Source: Bog-756 sp963701325
GTDB lineage: Bacteria; Actinomycetota; Acidimicrobiia; Acidimicrobiales; RAAP-2
NCBI GenBank assembly: GCA_963701325.1
Contig: OY969604.1
Location: 1,612,001-1,676,000, forward strand
Length of the DNA stretch: 64,000 nucleotides
Reading direction: 5' to 3'
Part shown: positions 1 through 9,117 of the stretch, piece by piece
How the letters are laid out: each line of letters begins with the position of its first letter
How positions within the stretch are numbered: position 1 is the stretch's first letter
The notes under the pieces: generated by a model
Database searches by the model: none
Seen by the model: the letters and a program-made list of their open reading frames with translations, nothing else
Told to the model about the DNA's origin: nothing
Program-made: the position numbers and the translations under genes

Positions 1-340
1 GACATCGTGCACCGAATTTCGGCTCGGCTGTTCCCGAAACTGTGCTCGGCGAAGGTCGGTGATTAGGGTCTCCTGGCGCTACCGGCTTCGGCCGGCAGGT
101 CCCGAATCTCGTGCACCGAGGCGGTTGACTCCCGAATGGACCCGGACGGATGATGTGCGCGAGGAAGGACAAGGCCCATGGAACCTTGCGGCGACTGTTT
201 AGCTTCAAGCGCCCACCCGCGGTCCGGGGCATCTGGCGAGGAGCCTCGAGTCGTATCTCCGTTGAGGCGTCCTTGGTCCTGGCCTGCCGCGCTGACCAGG
301 CACGACCTTGGTTCAACGGAGAGCGAGGGTTGAGCGAGAG
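1..340. other. Left flank without a confident gene
   Basis: The first 66 bases read in plus frame 1 to a TAG at 64-66 and could be the last 21 codons of a gene that begins outside the window, but the fragment is too short to identify. From 67 to 340 I see no convincing coding region, RNA gene or strong repeat. The stretch presumably carries the promoter of the MFS gene. Confidence 0.3.
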
Positions 341-1615
341 GTGACCGCGCAGAGAGCTGAAACGAAGGCTCCAGCCAAGCCCTGCTTCGACTGCCTCGAT
401 GAGGCAATAGCCCCAGACCACCCGATCCTTCGAGCATCCAACGAGACGGCGTTCTGGTTGATCGCCTACGTCTTCGCCGCGGTCATGCTCGGGACGACGC
501 TGCCCACCCCCTTGTACGTGATCTACCAGATGCAGTGGCACTTCTCATCCGCAGTCATCACCCTCATCTACGCGGTCTACGCCGCGGGGGTGCTCGTCGC
601 TCTGGTATTCGCGGGCCGGGTCTCGGATCAGATCGGGCGGAGGCCGGTGTTGGGAGCTGTTCTCGCTCTCAGCACGCTGAGCACCATCGTGTTCATCATC
701 GCCTCGTCTGTCGGCTGGCTCTTCGTCGGCCGCGTGCTATCAGGTTTCTCTGCCGGCCTCATGACCGGGACGGGAACCGCGGCACTCACCGAAATGCTGG
801 GTTCGACAAAGCCGCGTCGGGCATCGATCGTCGCCACGGTCGTCAACACGGGCGGTCTCGGTCTCGGTCCGCTCATTGCCGGCCTGTTCGCACAGTTCGC
901 GCCGAACCCGACGGTCCTCGTCTTCGAGATGTACTTGGTATTGCTCGCGGTCGGAGCGGTCGCCGTGGCTTCGGTACCCGAGACGGTTTCACAACGTCGG
1001 CGGCTGTCCCTCCGCTTCGTCGGCTTCGGTCTACCGGCCGGGGGAAGACGCGAGTTCTTCGCAGCTGGGATCGCCGGATTCGCTGCATTCGGTCTGCTCG
1101 GGATCTTCAGTGCGTTGGCACCGACGTTTCTCCGCGATGTGCTGCATGTAGATAGCTATGCCGTCGCCGGTGCAGTGGTATTCATGGTGTTCGGTATCTC
1201 AGTGGTCACCCAGATCTGCGTTGGTCACTTGGATTACCGCAAGGTTGTCTCATTCGGTCTCGCGCTCTTCCTCTTGGTCCTCGCGCTGATCGTGGCCGGG
1301 TTGTCGCAGGCGTCATTGGGTCTCTTCCTCGGGGGTACCGCCGTCGGCGGGATCGCAGTCGGCTGCGTTTTCCTCGGCAGCCTCTCGACGGCCAATCGGC
1401 TGGCACCGCCCGAGCGAAGAGGACAGGTCGTCTCTTCGTACTTCGTGCTGTGCTACTTGGGACTGACGATCCCTGTCATCGGAGTCGGCATCTCCTCTGA
1501 GTCTTTCGGTATCTTCCGGTCGGTGCTCGTCTGTTCGATCGGCCTCGCGGTTCTCACGGTCCTTTCGTTCGTCGCACTGCAAATGCGCCGGCCGGAGACA
1601 AGCGAGGCGACGTGA
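341..1615 (+). CDS. MFS transporter, drug/sugar exporter type
   Basis: This is an integral-membrane protein of about 424 residues with roughly twelve hydrophobic segments. The MFS motif A (GRVSDQIGRR, near residue 92) lies in the loop between TM2 and TM3, and a long cytoplasmic stretch divides the N and C halves. The fold and length fit a proton-coupled major facilitator permease; the substrate cannot be read from sequence. The frame also opens with a TTG at 308, but I prefer the GTG at 341 because a GAGCGAGAG purine run precedes it. It stands alone ahead of the ferritin-like gene, and the two have no evident functional link. Confidence 0.85.
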   Translation: MTAQRAETKAPAKPCFDCLDEAIAPDHPILRASNETAFWLIAYVFAAVMLGTTLPTPLYVIYQMQWHFSSAVITLIYAVYAAGVLVALVFAGRVSDQIGRRPVLGAVLALSTLSTIVFIIASSVGWLFVGRVLSGFSAGLMTGTGTAALTEMLGSTKPRRASIVATVVNTGGLGLGPLIAGLFAQFAPNPTVLVFEMYLVLLAVGAVAVASVPETVSQRRRLSLRFVGFGLPAGGRREFFAAGIAGFAAFGLLGIFSALAPTFLRDVLHVDSYAVAGAVVFMVFGISVVTQICVGHLDYRKVVSFGLALFLLVLALIVAGLSQASLGLFLGGTAVGGIAVGCVFLGSLSTANRLAPPERRGQVVSSYFVLCYLGLTIPVIGVGISSESFGIFRSVLVCSIGLAVLTVLSFVALQMRRPETSEAT

Positions 1616-1696
1616 GTCGTCGGCGACTGGCGACCATGATAGGTATCTCAGAGAGAGGTCGATCATGAGATCCCTCTCGTGAAAGGAGACGAGCCA

Positions 1697-2071
1697 GTGG
1701 CGAGCGAAGGACTACATGAACCAGCTTCATTCCTCGATGAGGCGACGATCGATTACCACCGGGCCATGACCTCATTGTGCGAGGAGTTGGAGGCTATTGA
1801 TTGGTACGACCAGCGGGTCTCAGCAACATCTGACGCCGGACTCGCGTCCGTCCTCGCCTACAACCGAGATGACGAGAAGGAACACGCGGCCATGCTCCTC
1901 GAATGGCTCCGACGTCGCGACCCTGCCCTTGACGCGAATCTCCGTCGATACCTGTTCACCGATCAGCCGATCACCGAAGTCGGTCCGGTGAAGAGCAGTA
2001 CCGGGCCAATGCCAGCGGATGGTGCGTCCGACTCACTCGGTATCGGCAGCTTGAAGGCAGAAGCGCAATAA
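1697..2071 (+). CDS. Encapsulated ferritin (EncFtn) cargo protein
   Basis: This 124-residue protein matches the encapsulated-ferritin family, whose members oxidise and deliver iron inside encapsulin nanocompartments. It carries the paired-helix ferroxidase signature: acidic residues near 29-32 in a CEELEAIDWY context and an E60-x-x-H63 pair, followed by the typical MLLEWLRRRDP helix. The tail (residues 112-124) contains SLGIGSLKAE, which resembles the peptide that docks cargo to the encapsulin shell. The start is the GTG at 1697 because GAAAGGAG lies eight bases upstream; an in-frame GTG at 1679 has no such site. The shell gene usually lies immediately downstream, but none is present here or elsewhere in the window. 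Confidence 0.85.
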   Translation: MASEGLHEPASFLDEATIDYHRAMTSLCEELEAIDWYDQRVSATSDAGLASVLAYNRDDEKEHAAMLLEWLRRRDPALDANLRRYLFTDQPITEVGPVKSSTGPMPADGASDSLGIGSLKAEAQ

Positions 2072-2511
2072 GCCGTCGTCATCACTCGGCTGACGTGCTA
2101 CGGCTTCACTCCTCCCCTGCATCGTCCGGTGTTCGTGGATCGGTCGATAGATCATCTCTCTGCTCTTGTGGCGCGTCTCATACCGCACAACCCGAGCCCG
2201 ATTGCCACACCGAGCCGGCGAGCACCACGACCGTCCCTGGTGAGTTGGCAGGATCAGCAGCACACACCCCGGATGTGCACACGCACGTACGCTCCTGATT
2301 CGGGGACCTGTGACGAGGTCAATGGCCGATTCGGCGAGTTCGGCAACGAGGACGTCACCCATTTGTCCGATTCGCGATAGCCCGGCCTTGACCGCGGCGC
2401 CCTCCCATGTGAGCTCGCCGACGTTGTCCGCCTAGAGGACCGGTACGGCCGGTAAAGACAACGTGCTCCCGATCGTGGCGATTCGTTGGGCCGAGCATTG
2501 AGTGGTCGCCT
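2072..2511. other. Decayed intergenic region between the EncFtn and CoA-transferase genes
   Basis: No intact gene is visible between the end of the encapsulated ferritin gene and the end of the CoA transferase gene. The only recognisable content is the minus-strand CGNR zinc-finger remnant described separately. No transposase, tRNA or obvious terminator was seen. Confidence 0.4.
2156..2434 (-). pseudogene. Remnant of a CGNR zinc-finger regulator
   Basis: The minus strand encodes the C-terminal zinc-binding segment of a CGNR-type (ABATE-domain) regulator. A C-x4-C pair (CAHPGC) is followed about 14 residues later by WCSPARCGNRARV, the diagnostic CGNR core. Intact family members have a roughly 100-residue N-terminal domain first. 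Here the frame is closed upstream by a TAG at 2432-2434, only about 38 codons before the first Cys. Past the zinc finger the frame drifts on without homology to 2033, overlapping the 3' end of the ferritin gene on the other strand. I read it as a truncated, non-functional relic; residues from 2156 rightward are the credible part. Confidence 0.6.
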
Positions 2512-3762
2512 TCACGGACCGTCTCCTGTTCCATCCGGGTCGGTCCTGACCACTCCCGCCGACTCCAGACTGGTGATCTGAGACTCGTCGTACCCGAGGC
2601 CTTCGAGCACTTCCCGCGTATGCTCTCCCAGTCGCGGTGCCCGGAATCGGGGTTTGGCAGACTCAACCTCGAAGTCGGCAGGAGTGGCAAGCATCATCTG
2701 GGTCCCGTGCTCGTCGGGCACGTGCACAAGCCCGCCGGCCGCCAGGAACTGCTCGTCGGAAAGGAGCTCCTCGACCGTCTGTACCGGTGACCAGAAGAAC
2801 TCCGGCTCGGCGTCAAAGATCTCGGCCCATTCCGATAGGGGCCGTGTGGAGAAGATCTCGTCGAGGAGGCGCACCAGCTCAACTCCGTTCTTGTATCGGG
2901 CCACCGTCGTGTCGAAGCGCTCGTCGGTGAGCCATTCAAGGCGATCGACGGCCCGGACCAGGGGTGGCCAGTGCCGCTCTCCTTCCAGGCCGACGATCCA
3001 GAAGCGCCTTCCGTCGCCGGCGGTGTAGTTGTTGACGGTCGGATTCGTCATCGTCGACCGGCTCCCGAGATGGATCGGCCTTCCCCACATCAGCGCCACG
3101 TTCACATCGAATCCGATGGTGTACGCGCCTTGGCGAAGGAGGGACGCCGAGACGAGGTCGCCCACGCCCGTGCGTTCGCGGGCGACCAGCGCAGCACAGA
3201 CCATGGCGGCTCCCGTCATCGCGACCGAGTGGTCGCCCATGCCTCCGCGCTGGAAGGGAAGGTCGGCACCCGGAGGCGTCAGGGAGGCAGCCACTCCGGA
3301 CCGCGCCCAGAAGGCCCCGATGTCGTAGGCCGGCCGATCCGCTTCGGGACCAGTCAGGCCGTACCCGCTGATGATGGCGTAGACCAGTGCGGGGTTGCGA
3401 TCCCTGACGGACCCTGGATCGAGGGCGACACGTTCCAGTGCCGACAACCGGATGTTGGTGAGGAAGACGTCCGCCCCGTCGATCAGCGTGTTGGCAATTT
3501 CGCGACCCTCGGACGAGGACAGGTCCAGAACGATGCTTCGTTTGGAGCGGTTGTCGAGCTCGAAGACAGGGTTGCTGGGAAGATCCCCTCCGAGCATCTT
3601 CTGGAAACCGCGTGCCGGGTCACCGCTCGGCGGTTCGATCTTGGTCACGTCGGCGCCCCAATCGCTCAGGATGCCCCCGGCGGCCGGACCGGCGACCCAC
3701 ACGCCGAGCTCGACCACCTTCACGCCACGTAGTGGTCCGGTGGGTTCACCTAGATTCTCCAC
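2512..3762 (-). CDS. CaiB/BaiF family (family III) CoA transferase
   Basis: This 416-residue protein is a family III CoA transferase, which moves CoA between acyl groups through an enzyme-bound aspartyl anhydride. It has the N-terminal LRGVKVVELGVWVAGP opening, the conserved DLSSSEGREI region, and the expected catalytic aspartate at D147 in RPAYDIGAFWARSG. The C-terminal part has the RAPRLGEHTREVL motif typical of the family. Length is normal. It stands alone on the minus strand, facing away from the GMC oxidoreductase genes. The acyl substrate is unknown; relatives act on carnitine, bile acids, oxalate, mesaconate or aromatic acids. Confidence 0.9.
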   Translation of the reverse strand: MENLGEPTGPLRGVKVVELGVWVAGPAAGGILSDWGADVTKIEPPSGDPARGFQKMLGGDLPSNPVFELDNRSKRSIVLDLSSSEGREIANTLIDGADVFLTNIRLSALERVALDPGSVRDRNPALVYAIISGYGLTGPEADRPAYDIGAFWARSGVAASLTPPGADLPFQRGGMGDHSVAMTGAAMVCAALVARERTGVGDLVSASLLRQGAYTIGFDVNVALMWGRPIHLGSRSTMTNPTVNNYTAGDGRRFWIVGLEGERHWPPLVRAVDRLEWLTDERFDTTVARYKNGVELVRLLDEIFSTRPLSEWAEIFDAEPEFFWSPVQTVEELLSDEQFLAAGGLVHVPDEHGTQMMLATPADFEVESAKPRFRAPRLGEHTREVLEGLGYDESQITSLESAGVVRTDPDGTGDGP

Positions 3763-4100
3763 GGCTCCCCCGGCTAGCCCGATGGTCCCATTCGACTTTC
3801 CGTCTGAGACGTCGCCTCCGTTTGGACCCTAGCTGAGGGTGTGAGCAGCTGTCGGGGTATACCGGCAGAAAGGGGCGATGCTCAGGCCCGCCAGGAGCAG
3901 ACGGGTGAGGAAGATCGCGCTCGACATTTCGGTGCGCTCTCCGCGTCGACGACAGCCTTCAAGCGCTCAGGCGGTCGCACGCAGTTTGAAAGCGTGGCTC
4001 GGACTACACCGACGGCCGCCTCGTGAGGGACCTATCCCTCCCGCATGACCGAAGAGGATCTGGTTTGCCGCGCAACTCATACCCGGATCTACACTCGGAC
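3763..4100. other. Divergent intergenic region, 338 bases
   Basis: This gap separates the minus-strand CoA transferase from the plus-strand oxidoreductase operon and must hold both promoters. Short open frames cross it but resemble nothing known. No clear operator palindrome was found. A GTG at 4023 is in frame with the downstream gene but gives a 26-residue extension without family resemblance. Confidence 0.35.
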
Positions 4101-4661
4101 ATGCCCCGGTTCTTCGATGAGCAGCAGTATGCAGTCGTGCAAGCAGCATGCGCCCGCTTGATCCCGACCGACCAGGACCCCGGAGCAACCGAAGCGGGCG
4201 TGGTCGACTACATCGACGGGTTCCTCGGCGCCTTTGCCAGCGATCCCCCTCTGATCTGGGCGGGAGGACCGTTCTCGGGACGGTTCGGCGGCGCCCCTGG
4301 CTTCGCCACCTTCCACAGGCTGGCCCCGCGCGACGAGCTGGCGTGGCGCACGCGGATTGAGGGCTCGTTGGGCATCCCCGAGCGCGAGCGGCTCGGACCC
4401 GTGATCGGGCTCCAGGAGCGCTACCAACAGGGCATCGTCGCTCTTGGCGGGGACTTCATCGAGGTGCCTGACGAGGAACAGGACCGGCGGCTGCGGGAGA
4501 ACAGCGAGTTCAGCCTGCTCCTCTACGGCCACGCCTGCGAGGGGATGTACGGCGCGCCAGAGTACCTGGGCAATCGCGGCCTGGTCGGTTGGCACAACAT
4601 CGGATGGGACGGCGACGTCCAACCAAGGGGTTATACCGACGAGGAGGTCACCCAGCCGTGA
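4101..4661 (+). CDS. Gluconate 2-dehydrogenase subunit 3 family protein
   Basis: This 186-residue protein resembles the small subunit of membrane-associated GMC dehydrogenases (gluconate 2-dehydrogenase subunit 3). It opens with RFFDEQQYAVVQAACARLIP and ends with the W-x-N/D-x-G-W region (LVGWHNIGWDGDV) typical of the family. The subunit usually chaperones or anchors the flavoprotein partner. The start at ATG 4101 gives the standard N terminus. Unlike many relatives it lacks a clear twin-arginine signal. Its stop overlaps the GTG start of the GMC oxidoreductase by four bases, so the two are almost certainly co-translated. Confidence 0.8.
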   Translation: MPRFFDEQQYAVVQAACARLIPTDQDPGATEAGVVDYIDGFLGAFASDPPLIWAGGPFSGRFGGAPGFATFHRLAPRDELAWRTRIEGSLGIPERERLGPVIGLQERYQQGIVALGGDFIEVPDEEQDRRLRENSEFSLLLYGHACEGMYGAPEYLGNRGLVGWHNIGWDGDVQPRGYTDEEVTQP

Positions 4662-6370
4662 GCCGCGATTTCGATGTCATCATCGTGGGTTCTGGACCGG
4701 GCGGTTCGACGGCGGCCGACGTACTCACCGCTGCGGGCCGCTCCGTCGTGATCTTCGAGCGAGGACGGAACCACCTCATCAACCTCGAGAACCCGAATGA
4801 GCTCCTCTACGAGTACTCCAACGACGAGATCAAGTTCTGGAGCCGCCACTTCCTCGGGCCCGACCCGTGGCTCGAACCGAGAACCTTCCGCCTCCGCGAG
4901 GAGGATGGCGACCGGCTGCATATTGGCGAAGTCAACAATCTCCCGGCCACAGTTGGCGGAGGAGGAGTCCACGCGGACGGCAAGTTGCCGCGCTTTCGGG
5001 AAGACGACTTTCGAGTCCTCTCGGAGCTCGGGCCGGTGGAGGCGGCTACCGTCGCCGACTGGCCGATCGGCTACGACGATCTCGAGCCGTACTACGCCGA
5101 GGCCGAGCGCGCTGTGGGGGTGGCGGGGGATGCCGACGCCAACCCTTTTGCCCCGAGGCGGTCGGGACCCTACCCGATGCCCCCTGGGGCTCCCATGTAC
5201 TGCGCCGTCGTGACCTCCGCGGCTGCCGAGCGGCTCGGCTACCACCCGTACCCTGCTCCAACCGGCTGCAACTCCGTCCCCTACGACGGCCGGCCCGCCT
5301 GCAACAACTGCGGATTCTGCGCCTTTTTCGGCTGCCCCATCCACGCCAAGGGCGACCCGGTCGCCCTCCTCCGCCGTGCACTGCTCTCCGGTCGGGCCGA
5401 ACTCCGTCCCAACTCGTTCGTGAAGCGGATCGTCGTGGCCAACGGCCGGGCCACCGGCGTCGAGTGGATCGATGCGGCCGGAAACACCCACACCGAGACG
5501 GCCGCGCATGTGATCGTCGCCGCTGGGGCCATGGAGACCCCGCGGCTCCTGCTCCTGTCGGGCCTCGAGCACCCGATGATCGGGCGCAACCTCATGTTCC
5601 ACTTCCAGACCCTGACGTTCGGCCAACTGCCGATGCGGGTCCACGCCCACAAGGGCCGCTCTGTGACCCACACCCACGATGACTTCATCGTCGTCGACGA
5701 TGCGGCTCGAGCCGCGGCCGCCGAGGCCGGTCTGCCCTGGTTCAAAGGCGGTCTGGTCGAGCACGGCGGGGCGGCCCATCCCGTCCTCGAGGCCAAGATC
5801 TATCCGTGGGGATCCCGGCACAAACAGGGGATGCGCGAGTCGCCGATGCGCGACCACCTGGTCGGCTTCACCATGCAGGGGGAGGACCTCCCCCAGGCAA
5901 CCAATCGCGTCGACCTCGACCCGACGATCCGCGACATCCACGGCTTGCCGGTGGCCCGAACCACCTACCACCCGCACCGCCATGAGCTGGCAGCTTCCGC
6001 CTACTACGCCCCCAAGCTCGAGGCCATCCTGCAAGAGGCCGGGGCTGTCTGGTCCCAGAGCACGACCTCGCCTCGCCTGAGCGCCGACTTCATCAAGAGC
6101 CTCGACGCCGACCTCATCGAGCGCCTGGACACCGATGTCATTGAGGGATTGCAGGAGATGCCGAGCATCCCGACGTCGCGCCACGTCGTGGGAACGGTGC
6201 GCATGGGGACCGATCCGGCGACATCGGTCTGCGACGAATGGGGGCGGCTCCACGACGTCCCGAACGTTGTCATCGCCGACTCCTCGCCGTTCCCGACCGG
6301 CACCGGCTACGGCCCCACGCTGACCCTGGTCGCCCTGTCGATCCGCAATTCGCGTGCTCTCATCACCTGA
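4658..6370 (+). CDS. GMC family FAD-dependent oxidoreductase
   Basis: This 570-residue flavoprotein has an N-terminal Rossmann motif (G11-x-G13-x-x-G16, VGSGPGGSTAADVL) and the GMC C-terminal block with SRHVVGTVRMG and the PFPTGTGYGPTLTLVAL ending. A cysteine-rich stretch (CNNCGFCAFFGCP, near residue 218) is characteristic of the gluconate/fructose dehydrogenase-like branch and could bind an Fe-S cluster. It probably oxidises an alcohol or sugar and passes electrons to the respiratory chain with the subunit encoded just upstream. The GTG at 4658 (GTGA overlap) puts the FAD motif next to the N terminus. Substrate unknown. Confidence 0.85.
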   Translation: MSRDFDVIIVGSGPGGSTAADVLTAAGRSVVIFERGRNHLINLENPNELLYEYSNDEIKFWSRHFLGPDPWLEPRTFRLREEDGDRLHIGEVNNLPATVGGGGVHADGKLPRFREDDFRVLSELGPVEAATVADWPIGYDDLEPYYAEAERAVGVAGDADANPFAPRRSGPYPMPPGAPMYCAVVTSAAAERLGYHPYPAPTGCNSVPYDGRPACNNCGFCAFFGCPIHAKGDPVALLRRALLSGRAELRPNSFVKRIVVANGRATGVEWIDAAGNTHTETAAHVIVAAGAMETPRLLLLSGLEHPMIGRNLMFHFQTLTFGQLPMRVHAHKGRSVTHTHDDFIVVDDAARAAAAEAGLPWFKGGLVEHGGAAHPVLEAKIYPWGSRHKQGMRESPMRDHLVGFTMQGEDLPQATNRVDLDPTIRDIHGLPVARTTYHPHRHELAASAYYAPKLEAILQEAGAVWSQSTTSPRLSADFIKSLDADLIERLDTDVIEGLQEMPSIPTSRHVVGTVRMGTDPATSVCDEWGRLHDVPNVVIADSSPFPTGTGYGPTLTLVALSIRNSRALIT

Positions 6371-6525
6371 CGCCATCCACTACCTCGCCAGTTCGCCCTC
6401 GCTTGCGCCCTCTTGCTCACCGCATAGCTGATCGACTAGCGAAACCGGTGGTGATCAGCAGCTTCAGGTATTCTTCGCAGATTGTCCCGCACCGGCAGAC
6501 GGGCTGACGTGAAAGCGAGCTAGTC

Positions 6526-8139
6526 ATGGCGATTCGTGGATCAGGTCGGCGGCGTTCGGATGTCGGCGGCGGTTCCGAGCGCTTCGGTCTCAGGGACCGG
6601 ACCCGGCGCCCCCTGGTGGGTGTCATGGCGGTCTGCTTCGGGCTGACGGTGGTGGCATGTGGCGGTACAAGCACACCCGGAGCGGCGCAGTCAGGCGTCA
6701 ATCCAAACGGGGTCCTCAAGTACGGTGTCGACCTCAACGACGAGTTCGACAACACGTTCAATCCGGAACAGTCCCTCAATCCCTGCGGATTCGCGATCTT
6801 GTCGAACATCTATGCCTCGGGCCTGGGCATCACCAACAATGCCTTCCTCCCCAACATCGTGGAGAGCTGGTCGTCGACGTCCAATACGGTCACCCTCCAT
6901 CTTCGGCCGGGTGTCGTGTTCTCGAACGGTGATCCGGTCGACGCCAATGCCATCAAGACGAGCCTGCTCTATATGAGGATGAGTCCCCTGCTGACGACGC
7001 TCAGTGCCATTTCGACGATCGACGTGGTCGATCCGCTCACCCTCGTGCTCAACCTCTCCAACCCGATCCCGGGCGACGTCATCCAGGCTCTGTACCACAC
7101 AGACGGCACCATCGTGGACCCCAGCACGATCAGTACTGATGCGACCAAACCCGTCGGTGCCGGTCCCTTCGTGCTGAGCAGCTACCAGCAAGGTTCCTCG
7201 ATCAACCTCGTGGCCAATCCCAAATATTGGAACAAGGGGCAGTACAAGCTCGGGGGCATCGACTTCGTCCAGGTCGGGCTCGGCCCGCAGACCGTCGGCG
7301 CGCTCGAATCCGGTGCAGTTGACATGGCGACACTCGAGCCCAACGAGGTTGCCCAAGTCGAAGCACAGCCCAACCTCGGCGTGGCGGTGGGCCAGTCCTA
7401 CGACTACTTCGACCTGCAGATGCGGCAGAACACCGGACCGTTCACCAACGCGAAGGTACGCGCTGCGCTCGAATACGCGGTGGATCGGAATGCGCTCAAC
7501 CACACGGTGAACGACGGTCTTGGTGAGCCGGCATACCAGCCCTTCCCGTCCTGGTCGCCTGGGTACAACACGTCGGTGGGCAGCAAGTACACCTACCAGC
7601 CGGCGAAGGCCAAGGCGATGCTCAAGGCCGCCGGCTACCCCAATGGGATCTCCTTCACGCTGGTCGTGCCCTCCGGTGACGCGTCGTTCGGCCAAATTTC
7701 CCTGATCATCCAACAGCAGGCCCAGGCTGCGGGGTTCACGGTCAACCTGCAGCAGGTCGACCCGGCAGACCTCTTGACCGATGTGTACATCAAGGGCCAG
7801 GGCGACGCCGTGCTGACCGATCAGCTCTCGAACGGGCCCGACTTGGCCAATAACTTCGAAGACGAATTCCTCCCGATCGGCTTCCTCACCCAACACTTCG
7901 GCACCGCCAATCCACAGCTCGCTCCGTATATCAAGCAGGCCCTCTACTACGTTACGGCCCAGCAGCAGGCGCCATACATGCAAAAGGCCGGTGCGCTCGC
8001 GATGGCGATAGGTGCCGAGGTTCCTCTCGTGTTCCAACCTTCGCTCGTTGGCTACAACAAGGACGTGGTTGGCGGGACGGTCCAGGCCCCGATCGGCCAG
8101 TGTCACACCGATCTCGCGGGCATCTACATCAAGAAGTAA
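6526..8139 (+). CDS. ABC transporter substrate-binding lipoprotein, peptide/nickel (family 5) type
   Basis: This 537-residue extracytoplasmic solute receptor has an N-terminal hydrophobic segment ending in a lipobox (VVAC, lipidated Cys45). The mature part reads as a DppA/OppA-like SBP_bac_5 protein: a FNPEQSLNPCG opening, a NIVESWSS...LHLRPGVVFSNGDPV block, and late NAKVRAALEYAVDRNAL and NGISFTLVVP segments. It should capture oligopeptides or another solute and deliver it to the permeases encoded 15 bases downstream. GAAAGCGAGC precedes the start. It is the first gene of the transporter operon. Confidence 0.88.
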   Translation: MAIRGSGRRRSDVGGGSERFGLRDRTRRPLVGVMAVCFGLTVVACGGTSTPGAAQSGVNPNGVLKYGVDLNDEFDNTFNPEQSLNPCGFAILSNIYASGLGITNNAFLPNIVESWSSTSNTVTLHLRPGVVFSNGDPVDANAIKTSLLYMRMSPLLTTLSAISTIDVVDPLTLVLNLSNPIPGDVIQALYHTDGTIVDPSTISTDATKPVGAGPFVLSSYQQGSSINLVANPKYWNKGQYKLGGIDFVQVGLGPQTVGALESGAVDMATLEPNEVAQVEAQPNLGVAVGQSYDYFDLQMRQNTGPFTNAKVRAALEYAVDRNALNHTVNDGLGEPAYQPFPSWSPGYNTSVGSKYTYQPAKAKAMLKAAGYPNGISFTLVVPSGDASFGQISLIIQQQAQAAGFTVNLQQVDPADLLTDVYIKGQGDAVLTDQLSNGPDLANNFEDEFLPIGFLTQHFGTANPQLAPYIKQALYYVTAQQQAPYMQKAGALAMAIGAEVPLVFQPSLVGYNKDVVGGTVQAPIGQCHTDLAGIYIKK

Positions 8140-8154
8140 GGCTGACCTCCCCCG

Positions 8155-9117
8155 ATGGCGAACTCTTCGCTGATCTCGTTCATAGCGAGACGGCTGCTGA
8201 TCACCATCCCCTTGCTCCTGCTCATCTGCCTCGGCGTCTTCAGCCTGATCTTCCTGATCCCGGGGGACCCCGCACTGACGCTGGCCGGCGGGGCCCACGC
8301 CACCCCGGCAGAGGTGGCCAAGATCACCCGCCAACTCCATCTCAACGAGCCCTTCTTCCAACAGTTCTGGAACTGGCTGTCAGGCGTGCTCCACGGCCAC
8401 CTCGGGAACTCGTTGTTCCAGAACGAGAGCGTGGCCTCGGGCATCGCCGTACGGTTCCCCGTCACCTTCAGCGTGGCGCTCGGCGGGATGTTCGTCGCCA
8501 TCGTGATCGGGGTGCCCACCGGCATCGCCGCCGGGATAAAGCCCCGGTCCGCCACCGACCGGGTGGTGACGGTCGGGAGCAGTCTCGGGGTCGCCATCCC
8601 CGATTTCTGGCTGGCAATGATCCTGGTCGTGATCTTGGCGATCAATCTCCACTGGCTGTCGCCCATCGGGTACGTGAAGTTCACCACCTCACCTTGGGGG
8701 TGGTTCCAGCACCTGATCATGCCGTGGCTGGCGCTCGGGATCGGCGGGGCGGCCACCATCGCTCGGCAGATCCGGGGATCGATGATCGACACTCTCCAGC
8801 AGGACTACATGCGTACGGCCGTGGCCAAGGGTCTCCCTCAGCGCATGGTGATCGGCAAACACGCCATGAAGAACGCCCTGAGCCCAGTGGTCACCGTCGT
8901 CGGCATCCAGTTCGCGTACCTGCTGGGCGGCACCTTCATCATCGAGCAGATCTTCTCGCTGCCGGGACTCGGGACCTACATGCTCCAAGCCATCAGCGAA
9001 AAGGACCTGCCAGTCATCCAAGGCGTGGTCCTGGTCACCGCCCTGTTCTTTGTTCTGATCAACCTCATCGTCGACATCATCTACGGGATGCTCAATCCGA
9101 AGGTGCGCCTCGGTTGA
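8155..9117 (+). CDS. ABC transporter permease, DppB/OppB type
   Basis: This 320-residue membrane protein has about six transmembrane segments. It shows the DppB pattern: an N-terminal helix, the LNEPFFQQFWNWL periplasmic motif, and the cytoplasmic EAA loop (RTAVAKGLPQRMVIGKHAMKN) that contacts the ATPases. It forms one half of the pore of the peptide-type importer whose receptor is encoded upstream. Its stop overlaps the TTG start of the fused permease/ATPase gene (TTGA at 9114-9117), so the two are translationally coupled. Confidence 0.9.
   Translation: MANSSLISFIARRLLITIPLLLLICLGVFSLIFLIPGDPALTLAGGAHATPAEVAKITRQLHLNEPFFQQFWNWLSGVLHGHLGNSLFQNESVASGIAVRFPVTFSVALGGMFVAIVIGVPTGIAAGIKPRSATDRVVTVGSSLGVAIPDFWLAMILVVILAINLHWLSPIGYVKFTTSPWGWFQHLIMPWLALGIGGAATIARQIRGSMIDTLQQDYMRTAVAKGLPQRMVIGKHAMKNALSPVVTVVGIQFAYLLGGTFIIEQIFSLPGLGTYMLQAISEKDLPVIQGVVLVTALFFVLINLIVDIIYGMLNPKVRLG

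Noticed and set aside
4631..6376. A 581-codon open frame antisense to the GMC oxidoreductase
   Set aside because: High-GC codon bias opens the complementary frame. The translation has no recognisable motifs, whereas the plus strand has clear GMC signatures.
6691..8361. A 556-codon antisense frame across the solute-binding protein gene
   Set aside because: Charged low-complexity translation without domains; it is a shadow of the plus-strand lipoprotein gene.
8100..9113. Reading the fused Dpp protein from 8100 as a 1,432-residue protein
   Set aside because: The first 338 codons lie in the wrong frame of the DppB permease gene and have no homology. The TTG at 9114 gives a proper DppC N terminus with a stop/start overlap.
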